Positions 16,034 to 25,435 of a stretch of DNA of 64,000 bases are shown piece by piece. Location of the stretch: the NCBI RefSeq assembly GCF_910593845.1, contig NZ_CAJVAS010000009.1:62001-126000 (forward strand), in the 5' to 3' direction. Numbering within the stretch: position 1 is the stretch's first letter; every line of letters begins with the position of its first letter. The position numbers and the translations under genes are program-made. Below the pieces are notes generated by a model. The model saw only the letters and a list, made by a program, of their open reading frames with translations, did not search any database and was not told where the DNA came from. Origin of the DNA: Paenibacillus solanacearum (GTDB lineage Bacteria > Bacillota > Bacilli > Paenibacillales > NBRC-103111).

Positions 16034-18349
16034 TTGTTCCAGTGGAAACGAATGAGACAATACAAGGTATACCGCAAGCTGATCGTTTCCTATATTTTGC
16101 TGGTCACCTTGACGGTGTCGCTCGTGTGCAGCCTGCTGTTTTATGTGTTCTCCTCCAATGCCGTCAAAGAGAAAGACCGGCAGGCCAAAACGCTCTTGAC
16201 GCAAATCAGCTACGCATCCGACGTGGTGAACAATCAGATCATCAACATCGGCAACGAAATGATTAATGATCATACGGTTATCTCCTATTTCAACGAGGAT
16301 GACGATAAAATACGCAACTACGAAATATTCCGGCAGCTCTCCAAAATTCAGGCAATCTACCCGTTTATCAAAAGCATCGGCATCTACAAGCCGGCAAACG
16401 GCTCCTTGCTCGATACAGCTGGCATTCCCGTCGATACCGAGGCGCTGGCGCAAAATACGAAAAAATATATGAGCTTCTACCCCCGGAAAGTAACGGTGGA
16501 GGGAGCGAACGGCAATATGCCGTACAGCCTTATCACGTTCGTCCTGTACCCGGACTTTTCGATGACCTCTCCTTCCAAGTCGGTTATTTACATGAACATG
16601 GACGAGCAGTATATATTGAACACGATCCGCAACATTAGCAAAATCGATCACGACGTAAACACGTTCGTCATGAATACGCAGGGACAAGTGCTGTCCCATA
16701 CGGACTCCTCCTTATTCCTGCAGGACTTGTCCGGCGAGAGCTACATCAAGCGCATCTTGAGCGAGCAGCAAGACGAGCACAGCTTCATCGCAGAGATCGA
16801 GAACCAGAAGCAGCTTGTCACCTACGTGAAGTCGGAAGGCTTGAACTGGTATTTCGTCAGTGTCAACCCGTATAACCAAATCGTGGCCAACATTATCGAG
16901 CTGCGCAACATTACGCTGTTGACCGGCCTGCTGCTTGTGCTGGTCGGCTTCGTCATTTCGCTCTATTTGACCCGAACGATCCATAACCCGATCAAATCGC
17001 TGATCGGCGGCGTCGCCCAAGTGAACGAAAGCGCCGGCACGTATTCGAAGCTGGATGAATACCAGATTTTGGCCGATGCGTTCTCGCAGTACAAAGAAAA
17101 TGAAGAATCGATGAAATTCAATCTGCATAAATCGTCACGGGCGATCAAGGAAACATACTTGCTGCATCTGTTTAAAGGAAGCATGGCGGAAACGTTCGCG
17201 CCGGAGGAATGGATTCAGCGGATCGAGGACGAGCTTGCGGGGCCCTTCTATGCGGTCGTCGTCTTCAAGATCGACAACTTCGCCAAATTCAAGGAAAGGG
17301 AAGATTTGAAGGATCAGGCGCTCATCCGCTTCGCGATCTGCAATATTGCTCAGGAAATAATGCAGCAGCGCGGACAAGCCGACCTGCTCGTCACCGAGGA
17401 GAACGAAATCGCCATGCTGAAGCCGTATGCCAAGGAGGAGACGCAGCGCGAGCTGCCGGCCGTCGTCGCCGACATTCAATCGGTCGTCAAATCGTACTTC
17501 AAGCTGTCGATCTCGGCCGGCATTGGGGATACGGTGGGCGCCAGAGGCGCCGTCCATCTCTCGTACAAATCGGCGCAGCAGTACGTGAAATTCCGTCTGT
17601 TCTACGGGCATGAATGCATCCTGGACGCGAAGCGGACCAAGCAGCATTTCATGGTGACGGTCAAATACCCTTATGCACTGGAGAAGCAGCTCACCGAAGC
17701 GGTCATGCTGTGCAACGAAGCTGCTATTAAGAAAAAACTCGGCGAATTCGTCCAGCATTTGTCGGCCGGAACGTATTATCAGGGGGTCAACTACTGCAGC
17801 CAGCTGATGATCTCGCTGTTCAAGCATTTTGAACAAACCCGTTCGCTGCCGGAAACGAATTTCAATCAATATTTGGAGAAGATCTCAGAGATTCACAGTT
17901 CGGAAACAATCGAGGATATTACGCAGATTATTACCGATTTCCTGTTCAAGGTATGCGCAGCGCTGGAGGAGAAAAACAACCACGCTAACGCGCAAAAATA
18001 TAAAAGCCTCATCGAAGAGGTGCAAAAATATATTCGTAAGCAGTATACGAATCCGGGCCTCTCACTGGAGGTCGTTGCCGATGTCGTCGGCTTGTCCCCC
18101 GGGTACCTTGGCAAGCTGTTCAAGGGAAACACGCAAATGTCGTTCAACGAATACGTCAATAAAGTGCGACTGGAAAAAGCGAAGGAGCTGCTGTCGACGA
18201 CCAGCGAGCCCGCTTCGCGTATTTGCGAGACGGTAGGCATATATAACGTGACGTATTTCTCCACCCTGTTCAAGAAAAACTTCAGCATGACGCCGTCGCA
18301 GTACAGGGAATGGGCCGCCGGCCGTCGTTCGTCCGGGGAACCGGAATAG
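16034..18349 (+). CDS. AraC-family transcriptional regulator with extracellular sensor domain (YesN/Paenibacillus type)
   Basis: About 771 residues. TTG start at 16034 chosen because AGGAGG lies 8 bases upstream; an upstream ATG at 15980 has no site. A first membrane helix (about residues 15-38: LIVSYILLVTLTVSLVC) and a second (about 285-305: ITLLTGLLLVLVGFVISLYL) enclose a roughly 245-residue extracytoplasmic sensor. A linker region with GGDEF-remnant character follows. The C-terminal 100 residues form a double HTH of AraC type (SLEVVADVVGLSPGYLGKLF and ICETVGIYNVTYFSTLFKK). Such one-component sensors regulate adjacent sugar-uptake genes; divergent orientation suggests control of the EEP/SBP operon. 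Confidence 0.92.
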   Translation: MFQWKRMRQYKVYRKLIVSYILLVTLTVSLVCSLLFYVFSSNAVKEKDRQAKTLLTQISYASDVVNNQIINIGNEMINDHTVISYFNEDDDKIRNYEIFRQLSKIQAIYPFIKSIGIYKPANGSLLDTAGIPVDTEALAQNTKKYMSFYPRKVTVEGANGNMPYSLITFVLYPDFSMTSPSKSVIYMNMDEQYILNTIRNISKIDHDVNTFVMNTQGQVLSHTDSSLFLQDLSGESYIKRILSEQQDEHSFIAEIENQKQLVTYVKSEGLNWYFVSVNPYNQIVANIIELRNITLLTGLLLVLVGFVISLYLTRTIHNPIKSLIGGVAQVNESAGTYSKLDEYQILADAFSQYKENEESMKFNLHKSSRAIKETYLLHLFKGSMAETFAPEEWIQRIEDELAGPFYAVVVFKIDNFAKFKEREDLKDQALIRFAICNIAQEIMQQRGQADLLVTEENEIAMLKPYAKEETQRELPAVVADIQSVVKSYFKLSISAGIGDTVGARGAVHLSYKSAQQYVKFRLFYGHECILDAKRTKQHFMVTVKYPYALEKQLTEAVMLCNEAAIKKKLGEFVQHLSAGTYYQGVNYCSQLMISLFKHFEQTRSLPETNFNQYLEKISEIHSSETIEDITQIITDFLFKVCAALEEKNNHANAQKYKSLIEEVQKYIRKQYTNPGLSLEVVADVVGLSPGYLGKLFKGNTQMSFNEYVNKVRLEKAKELLSTTSEPASRICETVGIYNVTYFSTLFKKNFSMTPSQYREWAAGRRSSGEPE

Positions 18350-18374
18350 CCCAGCACCGCCGCAGCCCGCCGGC

Positions 18375-19127
18375 TTAATCCATATAGAGGCCGCCATTCA
18401 CATGCATGCATGTCCCTGTGACGAACCGGCTCTCCTCGCTGGCCAAAAAAGCGATCGCCCCCGCAATGTCATCCGGCTCGGCAATCCGCTGCAGCGGCGT
18501 CATCGCTGCGATTTGCTGCTTCACCGCCTCCGGCGTCACGCTCGACGCCTCCGTCCGGACCAGTCCCGGCGAGACGACATTCGCCGTTATGCCGTAAGGG
18601 GCGCCTTCCAGCGCGACATATTTGGCGAACGCGTTAAGCGCCCCTTTGGCCGTGCCGTGGGCTGCCATATAAGGCAGTGCGACGTCAGCGGCATCGCTCG
18701 AAATATAGATGATTCTTCCATAGTTTCGGGCCATCATAGAAGGCAATACGGCATTCGTTAACGTAAAGGCCACCTTCAGCTCATCGTTCATCTTTTGGGC
18801 GAACTCCTCCCACTGCATCGCCGTCAGCGGCTTCATCGCGAATGACATATGCGCGTTGTTCACCACAATATCGATGTCTCCCAGAGTCGCCTGAACGCGA
18901 GCCACCGCCGCCTTCACTTGTTCCGGGTCGCGCACGTCGGCCTGGACCGGCTCCGCTTCGCCGCCCGCTTCCCGGATCCGATCGACCAGCGCCTGAGCTG
19001 CATCGGCCTGCCGGACGTAAATCACGGCCACCTTGGCCCCCAGACGGGCCAGCGACAGCGATGCGGCCGCGCCGATCCCTCGGCTCCCCCCCGATACGAA
19101 TGCGACTTTTCCATTTAAATAATTCAT
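18375..19127 (-). CDS. SDR-family oxidoreductase with His in place of the catalytic Tyr
   Basis: 250 residues from ATG 19127 (GGAGG 8 bases upstream). Classical Rossmann start SGGSRGIGAAAS and the NNAH motif at strand 4, and a Ser in IIYISSD. The usual Y-x-x-x-K catalytic pair reads H-G-T-A-K: the codon is CAC, one base from TAC. NAD(P)H binding should be kept, but the FabG-like reductase mechanism would lack its acid Tyr, so activity may be altered or lost. It follows a DUF2269 gene by 55 bp and converges on the AraC gene. Confidence 0.88.
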   Translation of the reverse strand: MNYLNGKVAFVSGGSRGIGAAASLSLARLGAKVAVIYVRQADAAQALVDRIREAGGEAEPVQADVRDPEQVKAAVARVQATLGDIDIVVNNAHMSFAMKPLTAMQWEEFAQKMNDELKVAFTLTNAVLPSMMARNYGRIIYISSDAADVALPYMAAHGTAKGALNAFAKYVALEGAPYGITANVVSPGLVRTEASSVTPEAVKQQIAAMTPLQRIAEPDDIAGAIAFLASEESRFVTGTCMHVNGGLYMD

Positions 19128-19182
19128 TTCTCGTTCCTCCCCAGTCATGTGTTAGTCTGTCGGCCAGCGTCGGAAGCGATGC

Positions 19183-19638
19183 TTATCCCGGCTTGACGAT
19201 CATTAAAACAATCAATACCGTACCCAGAATCGATGCCGTGTTGTACAGCCGGTTCGCTTGGGCGAGAAGGGCCATATAGCCAAGCGGATTGCCCGGATCG
19301 GCCTCCTTCTCGTGCCCGTCGTTCAACGCCTGAACCAGCCGGGTTAATACGGGACCGAGCATGCCCACCGCGACGACCTGAATGAGCACGTACAGCACAA
19401 GGGACAGCCAAATCCATAAATCCGAAAATGTCCATCCCGATACGGCCACGAGCGCGAGACCCGACAGCACCGCAATCGACCCGCCGATTTTCGGAAAATA
19501 GTTCAGCAGTTTGAACATCGACAACGACTGCAGAAGCTGCTCCTTGCCCTGCTTCTTGCGGAGCAGCAGATGGCCGAAATACGTCGGCCCGATGCCGAGC
19601 ACCGCGGAAAGCACATGAATCGTTATAAGCCATGCCAA
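19183..19638 (-). CDS. DUF2269-family four-helix membrane protein
   Basis: 151 residues. TTG start at 19638, GGAGG 9 bases upstream. Four hydrophobic segments (about residues 3-20, 52-70, 74-95, 125-148) and an N-terminal ITIHVLSAVLGIGPTYFG typical of DUF2269 integral membrane proteins, whose role is unknown. It probably shares a transcript with the SDR gene. A perfect palindrome (19757-19770) overlaps a TATAAT upstream and may be its operator. Confidence 0.85.
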   Translation of the reverse strand: MAWLITIHVLSAVLGIGPTYFGHLLLRKKQGKEQLLQSLSMFKLLNYFPKIGGSIAVLSGLALVAVSGWTFSDLWIWLSLVLYVLIQVVAVGMLGPVLTRLVQALNDGHEKEADPGNPLGYMALLAQANRLYNTASILGTVLIVLMIVKPG

Positions 19639-19756
19639 GATTGAGTTCCTCCCTATCTTTTATTGCGACAAATTCGCCAACCGGCCATCCTCCCGTGAAG
19701 AGAAGCGGCCGCATCACCTGTCATTGAATGTACCATGTCGAATGTCGGTCCGATAT

Positions 19757-19770
19757 TATACGATCGTATA
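19757..19770. promoter_or_regulatory. Palindromic operator candidate
   Basis: TATACGATCGTATA is a perfect 14-bp palindrome. On the minus strand it overlaps the TATAAT of a possible promoter for the DUF2269/SDR genes. The size is typical of a TetR- or GntR-type site; no matching regulator gene is adjacent. Confidence 0.4.
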
Positions 19771-19790
19771 GTTTATCGTGCGGGGCATAT

Positions 19791-19824
19791 CAAAAAGCCC
19801 ATACCTCGTATCAGGTATGAGCTT
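19791..19824 (-). terminator. Terminator of the LuxR-type regulator gene
   Basis: Arms AAGCCCATACCT (19795-19806) and AGGTATGAGCTT (19813-19824), followed on the minus strand by five T. It starts about 70 bp beyond the stop codon at 19894. Confidence 0.8.
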
Positions 19825-19893
19825 CTCCGTACAGGATGGACGCCAAGGCCCGCCCTTTCGGGCAATCGGCGAACGGCGCCGCCCGGAGCCGGC

Positions 19894-21951
19894 CTAGGAT
19901 GGCCGATGACCGGCCAGCAGCTTGATCAACTGGCTTCGCCCCTTTACGTCGAGTTTGCCGTAAACGGAGCTGACATGTTTTTTGACCGTAATTTCGCTGA
20001 CATACAGCGCTCTGGATATTTCCGCATTGGTCATCCCCTCCAGCACGAGGGCAGCGACCTCCCGCTCCCGGCTGGATAACCGCATTTCATATTCGCGGGG
20101 CATGCGCCGCTCTTCCGGAAATCCGCCCTTCTGCAGCAAAAATCGGAGAAATTGCTCCAGCTTCTCCCCGCGCGTATCGAGCACAAAGGTCGGCGTAGGC
20201 GTCCGTCCGTCATAATGATGATGCATAACCCCCGGCGCCTGCCGGAACCCGAGGCTCAAATGGGCATCGCGAAAAAAATCCATTGGCGGCGGGGATGTGA
20301 TAAAAATACCGCCCGAGCACATGTATGAGAACATCAAATACATCGTTTCCGTGATCATATCGGGATTTTGCCAATCCCCGTAATCGATCGTCCGTATGAA
20401 CCATCCCGCCGGGTCGGTCGGCTCGGCCTCCAGTTCCACGAGCTCCTTCGTCTTCAACGAGCTCAAATAAGGACTTGCGAACGGATCTTTGCGCAGCGCC
20501 GGAAGCGTCTCCTTATGAATCGGGACGATGACGGCCACCCCCATCGTTCTTCCGTCGGTGGAACGCAGCAGCATCGCCGCTCGCCCATCGAGCTCCGCCC
20601 AGGCCCGCAAATCGAGATGCTTGATCGTATAGGTCATCTCTTCCTTGCCGACAAACTCGTCAAAGGCTTGCTCCGTCTCCGGGTCCATTCCGCTCAGCGT
20701 CAGCGGAGTCGCCTGCTCCAGCCGGCGGCGCAAATAAGCCTCGCCTTCGCTCAAATTGGACAGCGTCAGCGGCTCCCACACGTACCGGCCTCGGGCGTAA
20801 GATAAAATAAGCGCGCGCTGCAGCGGAGTGCCGCTGTAATAAAACAGCTCACCCACCTCCCACGCGGTATTCCGGTAAGGGGCCGCATCGCGAATCCGGG
20901 CCGCATAATATTGCGCCGCCCGGCTCCGGAGTTTCTCGAAACGCGCGGGCATCCGCTCCTCCAGCTGCTTGCGCATCGCCAGGCGCATCAGGTCGTGAAG
21001 CATCCAGCCCCGTTCCGTCTTGCGGACAAACGACAGCGAGATCAGCCGGTTGAACGTATCGCCATCCAGCTCTTCATCCAGTATCGTCTGCAGCACCTCG
21101 TGATTCATGCGCAGCAGGACAGATGCCGCCTCGACCATCTTGCGCAGGCGGGGATCCGGCACTTCGCGCAGCCACGCAGCGGCCAGATGATCGAACCATT
21201 CCGACTCATCCGCTCCGTTTACCCAGTCCGAATGGGAGGATACATCGGCAGCGAGCGCCAGCGCCAGCGGATGACCGCCCGTTTTGAACCATGCATGCTC
21301 GATTTGCCTTACGTCCGTCATGCCGCATTGCCGCAAGTACACGGCGCTCTCGTCCTTCGTCAAATGCCCGAGCGGCATGAACAACAGGCGTTCGCGCAAA
21401 GCGGGAGACAGCGCCCACGCCCCCTTCAGCTTATACCGGCCTGCGATCAGCAGCATAATCCGATCCGGAAGCCACGGGATCAACCGATCCCGAAGCCAGC
21501 CGTCCAGCTCGCCCATTTCCTCATACGTATCAAGCGCAAGCACCACCTTCGTTTGCGAAGACAGCAGCTTCAGCCTGTTCAAGCAGGCGGTCAGCGCATT
21601 CGGATGCAGCGCCGGATCGCCCGCTGAAGCCGGCAGCCGCAGCAGCAGCAGCAGCTCCCGGCAGAACAGCTCTCCCTGATGAATAAAATCCCGGCTGTCC
21701 ATATAGACCATGATGGCCCCGGCCCGCTGCGCCTGCCGGCGGAATGAATCGATAAGGAAGCTTTTGCCGATGCCGCCTGTGCCGTATATATTCCATATCG
21801 TCCTGCCTTCAGCGGATTCGCCTGACAAATACCGCTGAAACAGCGCAAGCTGCTCGCCCCGCCCGCAGATCACCTGATCCAAACGTTCATCCATCGCGCT
21901 CATCGGCTGCGGCGGAAGCGATAAAGCGGTTAACTCCCCGTCCTTTTCCAT
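19894..21951 (-). CDS. STAND-type ATPase with C-terminal LuxR DNA-binding domain
   Basis: About 685 residues from ATG 21951 (AAGGAAGG upstream; a GTG at 21957 is possible). A Walker A motif IYGTGGIGKSF lies near residue 55 and a Walker B-like VVLALDTYEE near 140, followed by a winged-helix/helical region typical of MalT-like STAND proteins. An acyltransferase-like or sensor region (about 430-600) is not recognised. The last 60 residues are a LuxR/GerE helix-turn-helix (LSSREREVAALVLEGMTNAE). It is a signal-responsive transcription activator; the signal is unknown. It stands alone between the SDR/DUF2269 pair and the secreted EEP gene. Confidence 0.88.
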   Translation of the reverse strand: MEKDGELTALSLPPQPMSAMDERLDQVICGRGEQLALFQRYLSGESAEGRTIWNIYGTGGIGKSFLIDSFRRQAQRAGAIMVYMDSRDFIHQGELFCRELLLLLRLPASAGDPALHPNALTACLNRLKLLSSQTKVVLALDTYEEMGELDGWLRDRLIPWLPDRIMLLIAGRYKLKGAWALSPALRERLLFMPLGHLTKDESAVYLRQCGMTDVRQIEHAWFKTGGHPLALALAADVSSHSDWVNGADESEWFDHLAAAWLREVPDPRLRKMVEAASVLLRMNHEVLQTILDEELDGDTFNRLISLSFVRKTERGWMLHDLMRLAMRKQLEERMPARFEKLRSRAAQYYAARIRDAAPYRNTAWEVGELFYYSGTPLQRALILSYARGRYVWEPLTLSNLSEGEAYLRRRLEQATPLTLSGMDPETEQAFDEFVGKEEMTYTIKHLDLRAWAELDGRAAMLLRSTDGRTMGVAVIVPIHKETLPALRKDPFASPYLSSLKTKELVELEAEPTDPAGWFIRTIDYGDWQNPDMITETMYLMFSYMCSGGIFITSPPPMDFFRDAHLSLGFRQAPGVMHHHYDGRTPTPTFVLDTRGEKLEQFLRFLLQKGGFPEERRMPREYEMRLSSREREVAALVLEGMTNAEISRALYVSEITVKKHVSSVYGKLDVKGRSQLIKLLAGHRPS

Positions 21952-22170
21952 GTTCACCCTTCCTTCGCGAATCCAATGATCCCGGATGAAATTGCAACCC
22001 TATAGTAACACATTTGGGTGCAGGTTCAAGCGCATTTTGAACAGATTCGCGAAGCTGACGGAAGAACTGCTGAACATCCCTTCCCGGTCGTCAGCGTACG
22101 ATGGAAAGGGATGCCGGATCGATCCTGCATGCTTATGAAAGTCGGCGTGCCGCCGTCCCTTGCTATGCCG

Positions 22171-24171
22171 TCAATAAATTTTGATCGAGGACGTTTTGTC
22201 GCTCCAGCCTTCCGGCGTCAGCGAGGAGTCATCCTCCGTCCTCGTTAGTACGGCTCCCTGGAATTGATCGTCCCAGTACAGCTCTACCGTCACGCCCCCG
22301 AATACCCTCAGCGACGTGATGTCATCGTTGCCGATGCCCGCTTCCTCCAGCTGCGCCAGCGTATAGCTGCCCTTCGGTAGTGTCACCGCATAGCCCCCAT
22401 AGCTGCCGTCCTTGTAGAAGGTCGCCCCGGCCGTCAAACCGTATGCTTCCAGCTCATAAATGCGGGCGGACGTATCGCCGCTTTTTGCAGCCCCGTCCGT
22501 AATGTACAGCCGAATGTACCGGCCGAACGCATTCGCGCGATGCGTCGTCACGTTGGCGATATTGCCGGTGATGGCGACCGCATCCGTCCAGTTTGCCGCA
22601 TCGTCGCTGACCTGGATTTTGTAGTCTACCGTATTCATGGCGGACGATTCGCCCCCGGCCCCCGCATGCTTGACAATAAAATGATACAGGTTGTGACGGC
22701 TCCCCAAATCGACCTGCAGCCAGTGAGGCTCCGGGCCGGTCGCCGCCCATTTGCTGTTCCCCGCCACGGCGCCGTCCACCGCCTTACCCGGGCTTTCGCC
22801 GCTTACCGCGCCGTCCGCTGTCGCACTCCGGTTCCGCGCGACGTTGACATGATCGTACAGCTCGATTTCCGCGATCTGAAACTTGGACCCGCCGCCGCTT
22901 GTGAAATCGAAACGGATATATTCGTAGCCGGCGCTGTTGTTGAACGTATATTCCTTCGTCTGAAAGCGCAGCGGGAACGATTCGTTCGTCCGCGTATCGA
23001 GCGTCGTCCAGTTCACGCCGTCATGGGAGCCCTTCACCGTCCAATCTTTCGGATCGCGGATCCCTGCATTATCGTTGGCCGACGTCAAGCGGTACCGGTT
23101 GATGGCGAATTGGCTCCCGTTAGCGAACCGGTACTGCACCCAGACCGAGCCGTGCGGCACGTAAAATTTGCTCGTCTTGGCGTCGTCGAACGCTTTGGCG
23201 ACCTCTTCTCCGCTAGGGCTGTCGGTATATTGCGCCGTCGCCGTGCCCGCGCTTGTCCGGTCCGGCATCGGCTCGCCAGTCAGCGGAATATCGACGTTCA
23301 GCTGCACCGGATAATGGTCAGACGGGTATCGGCCGTTCTCATTGTAGGTGTTAATGTCCAAGGAGTTGATCTTCAGCGCGTTCCGTTGAAAAATCCAGTC
23401 GATATGCCCCCCTGTCGTAGAGCCGTCGTAATTGCTGAATGTAGAGTCGTTCACGAAGGGTTTGCCTGCATCGCTCCACGTATCGTTGAAATCAGAACCG
23501 TTCACAATCATGTAAGCGTTTCCGGTTTCCTCCGAATTGAAGTCCCCGCCGATAAAGACGGGCGCGTTCGCCGACGTTACATAGTGGGCGATGCGCTCCA
23601 GTATGAGGCCGGCCGCCTGCTCACGGGCTGCGCTTTTGAGCGATAAATGCGTATTGAAATAATAAAATACGGCCCGTTTGTCGCTCTTCGACTGAAATTT
23701 GCCCCATGTGCAAATACGCTCGTGATCGGCATCGTAAGAGCTTTTGCTGACGACATCGGGCGTCTCGCTGAGCCAGAACTGCCCCGATTCGAGCACGTTC
23801 AATTTATCCGACCGGTACATGATGTTGTTATATTCGTTGCTCGTATTGCCCTGGCGGGATTTGCCGATGGAAGTGTAGTTCGGGCCGAGCTGGTTAAGAA
23901 AATATTGGATCTGCACTTCGTACGCTTCCTGCATGCCAATAAGATCCGGACCGAAGGTGTTGATGGCGTTCACCGCTATACTCTTCCGGTTGTCCCATGC
24001 ATTGACCGTTCCGTTGTCTCCATTCAAATTGCGAACGTTGAACGTCATGAGCTTCATGCCCATCGCCTCTTGGCCTGCCGCGTTCGCTTTCGGCGGCACT
24101 CCTATCATGCTGCATATCAATACGACGAGCAGTACCGCCATCCCAACAGGTTGTTTCCCTTTCCTTGCCAT
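22171..24171 (-). CDS. Secreted EEP hydrolase with two discoidin domains and a beta/gamma-crystallin domain
   Basis: About 666 residues; ATG 24171 has AGGAG 7 bases upstream. Sec signal peptide ends KANAAG. Residues about 37-305 are a complete EEP domain (MTFNVRN, GMQEAYE, FNTHLSLK, GGDFNSEETG, HIDWIF, SDHYPVQ). Residues about 310-445 and 445-580 are F5/8 type C (discoidin) carbohydrate-binding-like modules. The last 80 residues match beta/gamma-crystallin folds: YGGYAVTLPKGSYT, NDDITSLRV and DKTSSIKIY. The combination of a phosphoesterase with glycan-binding modules implies an extracellular target on a polysaccharide, glycolipid or cell surface. No neighbouring gene on the same strand overlaps it. 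Confidence 0.88.
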   Translation of the reverse strand: MARKGKQPVGMAVLLVVLICSMIGVPPKANAAGQEAMGMKLMTFNVRNLNGDNGTVNAWDNRKSIAVNAINTFGPDLIGMQEAYEVQIQYFLNQLGPNYTSIGKSRQGNTSNEYNNIMYRSDKLNVLESGQFWLSETPDVVSKSSYDADHERICTWGKFQSKSDKRAVFYYFNTHLSLKSAAREQAAGLILERIAHYVTSANAPVFIGGDFNSEETGNAYMIVNGSDFNDTWSDAGKPFVNDSTFSNYDGSTTGGHIDWIFQRNALKINSLDINTYNENGRYPSDHYPVQLNVDIPLTGEPMPDRTSAGTATAQYTDSPSGEEVAKAFDDAKTSKFYVPHGSVWVQYRFANGSQFAINRYRLTSANDNAGIRDPKDWTVKGSHDGVNWTTLDTRTNESFPLRFQTKEYTFNNSAGYEYIRFDFTSGGGSKFQIAEIELYDHVNVARNRSATADGAVSGESPGKAVDGAVAGNSKWAATGPEPHWLQVDLGSRHNLYHFIVKHAGAGGESSAMNTVDYKIQVSDDAANWTDAVAITGNIANVTTHRANAFGRYIRLYITDGAAKSGDTSARIYELEAYGLTAGATFYKDGSYGGYAVTLPKGSYTLAQLEEAGIGNDDITSLRVFGGVTVELYWDDQFQGAVLTRTEDDSSLTPEGWSDKTSSIKIY

Positions 24172-24354
24172 ACGTCCACTCCTTCTGCTCAAAATTAGGC
24201 GGGTGCACCCCCACACTCCAAACCGTACTCAAACCATGGCAGCTTGTAAATTTCAAAACGCCGCACTCGCTTTCACAAATCGGCTGCCTGCCTTCCACTG
24301 GTCCGCACACATTATCGAATTTCGGCAAACCGCCATGCCTGGCGGTCCGCTCTA

Positions 24355-24383
24355 TTGTGCCGCGGTCCGGCCTCGTTTATGAT
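24355..24383 (+). promoter_or_regulatory. Promoter candidate for the manA operon
   Basis: TTGTGC (24355-24360), 17-bp spacer, TATGAT (24378-24383), about 60 bp upstream of manA. The divergent region 24172-24441 shows no other clear feature. Confidence 0.45.
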
Positions 24384-24441
24384 GTAGTCGAAATTGCCGC
24401 AAAGGCAACCTTCAATTCACCCGGAAAGCAGGAGAATGGGA

Positions 24442-25407
24442 ATGAGACCGTATCCGTTACAATGTGCAGCGCAATGGAAAGAACGCGTATGGGGTGGCCA
24501 GTCGCTCGCGCAGTTCGGCTTGGACATGCCGAAAGGCACGATCGGGGAAGCGTGGATGATCGGCGATCATCCGAACGGCACGACGTCCGTCCTCTATGGC
24601 GAACTGGCCGGATGGAGGCTGGACCGCATTCGCGAATCGTACGGCGAAGCGGTCTTCGGAAGAAAGGGCATCTCGGAGAAGACCGGCCGTTTCCCGCTGC
24701 TGATCAAGCTGCTGGACTGCCAAGAGGATTTATCGGTCCAAGTACATCCGGACGATCTGTACGACCGTCTGCCCCCGGGTGAGCTCGGCAAAACGGAAAT
24801 GTGGTATGTGCTCGCCGCAAGCCCCGGCGCCAAAATCATATACGGTCTGAAGGACGGGGTAACCCGCGAACGGCTTGCGGCCGCCATCGAGACGGACCGG
24901 ATAATGGATTGCCTGAACGAAGTGCCGGTGGAAGCCGGCGACGCGTTCTACATACCGGCCGGAACGGTGCATGCGCTCGGTTCGGGCATGGTGGTCGCAG
25001 AAATCCAGCAAAATTCCGACAGCACTTACCGCCTATACGATTACGGGCGTCCGGGCCTCGACGGGAAGAGGCGGGAGCTGCATATCGACGATTCGCTCCG
25101 CGTGATCGCCTATGAAGGAAACGATGCGGCTTGCATGAAGACCGCGCTGCGGCGGGCCAACGAATGGCTGACGCTGGTCCGCTCGCCCTACTTCGTCACG
25201 GAGAAAGGACAAGTGGAAGGAGAATGGACGCTCAGTACAAGCCCGGACAGCTTCGTCATTCACATCATATGCGAAGGCGCGGGATCGATCCGCTATGCGG
25301 ACGGCGAAATTCAAGTCCAGCCGGGCGAATGCTTCCTGCTGCCGGCAAGCCTCGGCGCCTATCGCCTGACCGGGAGGATGACCGTGCTTCGCAGCTATTT
25401 GCCGTAA
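24442..25407 (+). CDS. manA: Mannose-6-phosphate isomerase, class I
   Basis: 321 residues from ATG 24442 (AGGAG 7 bases upstream; an ATG at 24436 is too close to it). Cupin-type phosphomannose isomerase interconverting mannose-6-P and fructose-6-P. Visible motifs: the substrate loop WGGQSLA, GEAWMIGDHPNG, the zinc-binding QVHPDD, TEMWYVL, and AGTVHALG with the second metal His, then IQQNSDSTYRLYDYGR. The length matches Bacillus ManA/YvyI. First gene of a three-gene operon with a DUF1861 propeller protein (28 bp gap) and a HAD phosphatase, which argues that the propeller protein acts on a mannose-containing saccharide. Confidence 0.95.
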   Translation: MRPYPLQCAAQWKERVWGGQSLAQFGLDMPKGTIGEAWMIGDHPNGTTSVLYGELAGWRLDRIRESYGEAVFGRKGISEKTGRFPLLIKLLDCQEDLSVQVHPDDLYDRLPPGELGKTEMWYVLAASPGAKIIYGLKDGVTRERLAAAIETDRIMDCLNEVPVEAGDAFYIPAGTVHALGSGMVVAEIQQNSDSTYRLYDYGRPGLDGKRRELHIDDSLRVIAYEGNDAACMKTALRRANEWLTLVRSPYFVTEKGQVEGEWTLSTSPDSFVIHIICEGAGSIRYADGEIQVQPGECFLLPASLGAYRLTGRMTVLRSYLP

Positions 25408-25435
25408 TCATGATAACAATAAAGGGGTGTATTGC

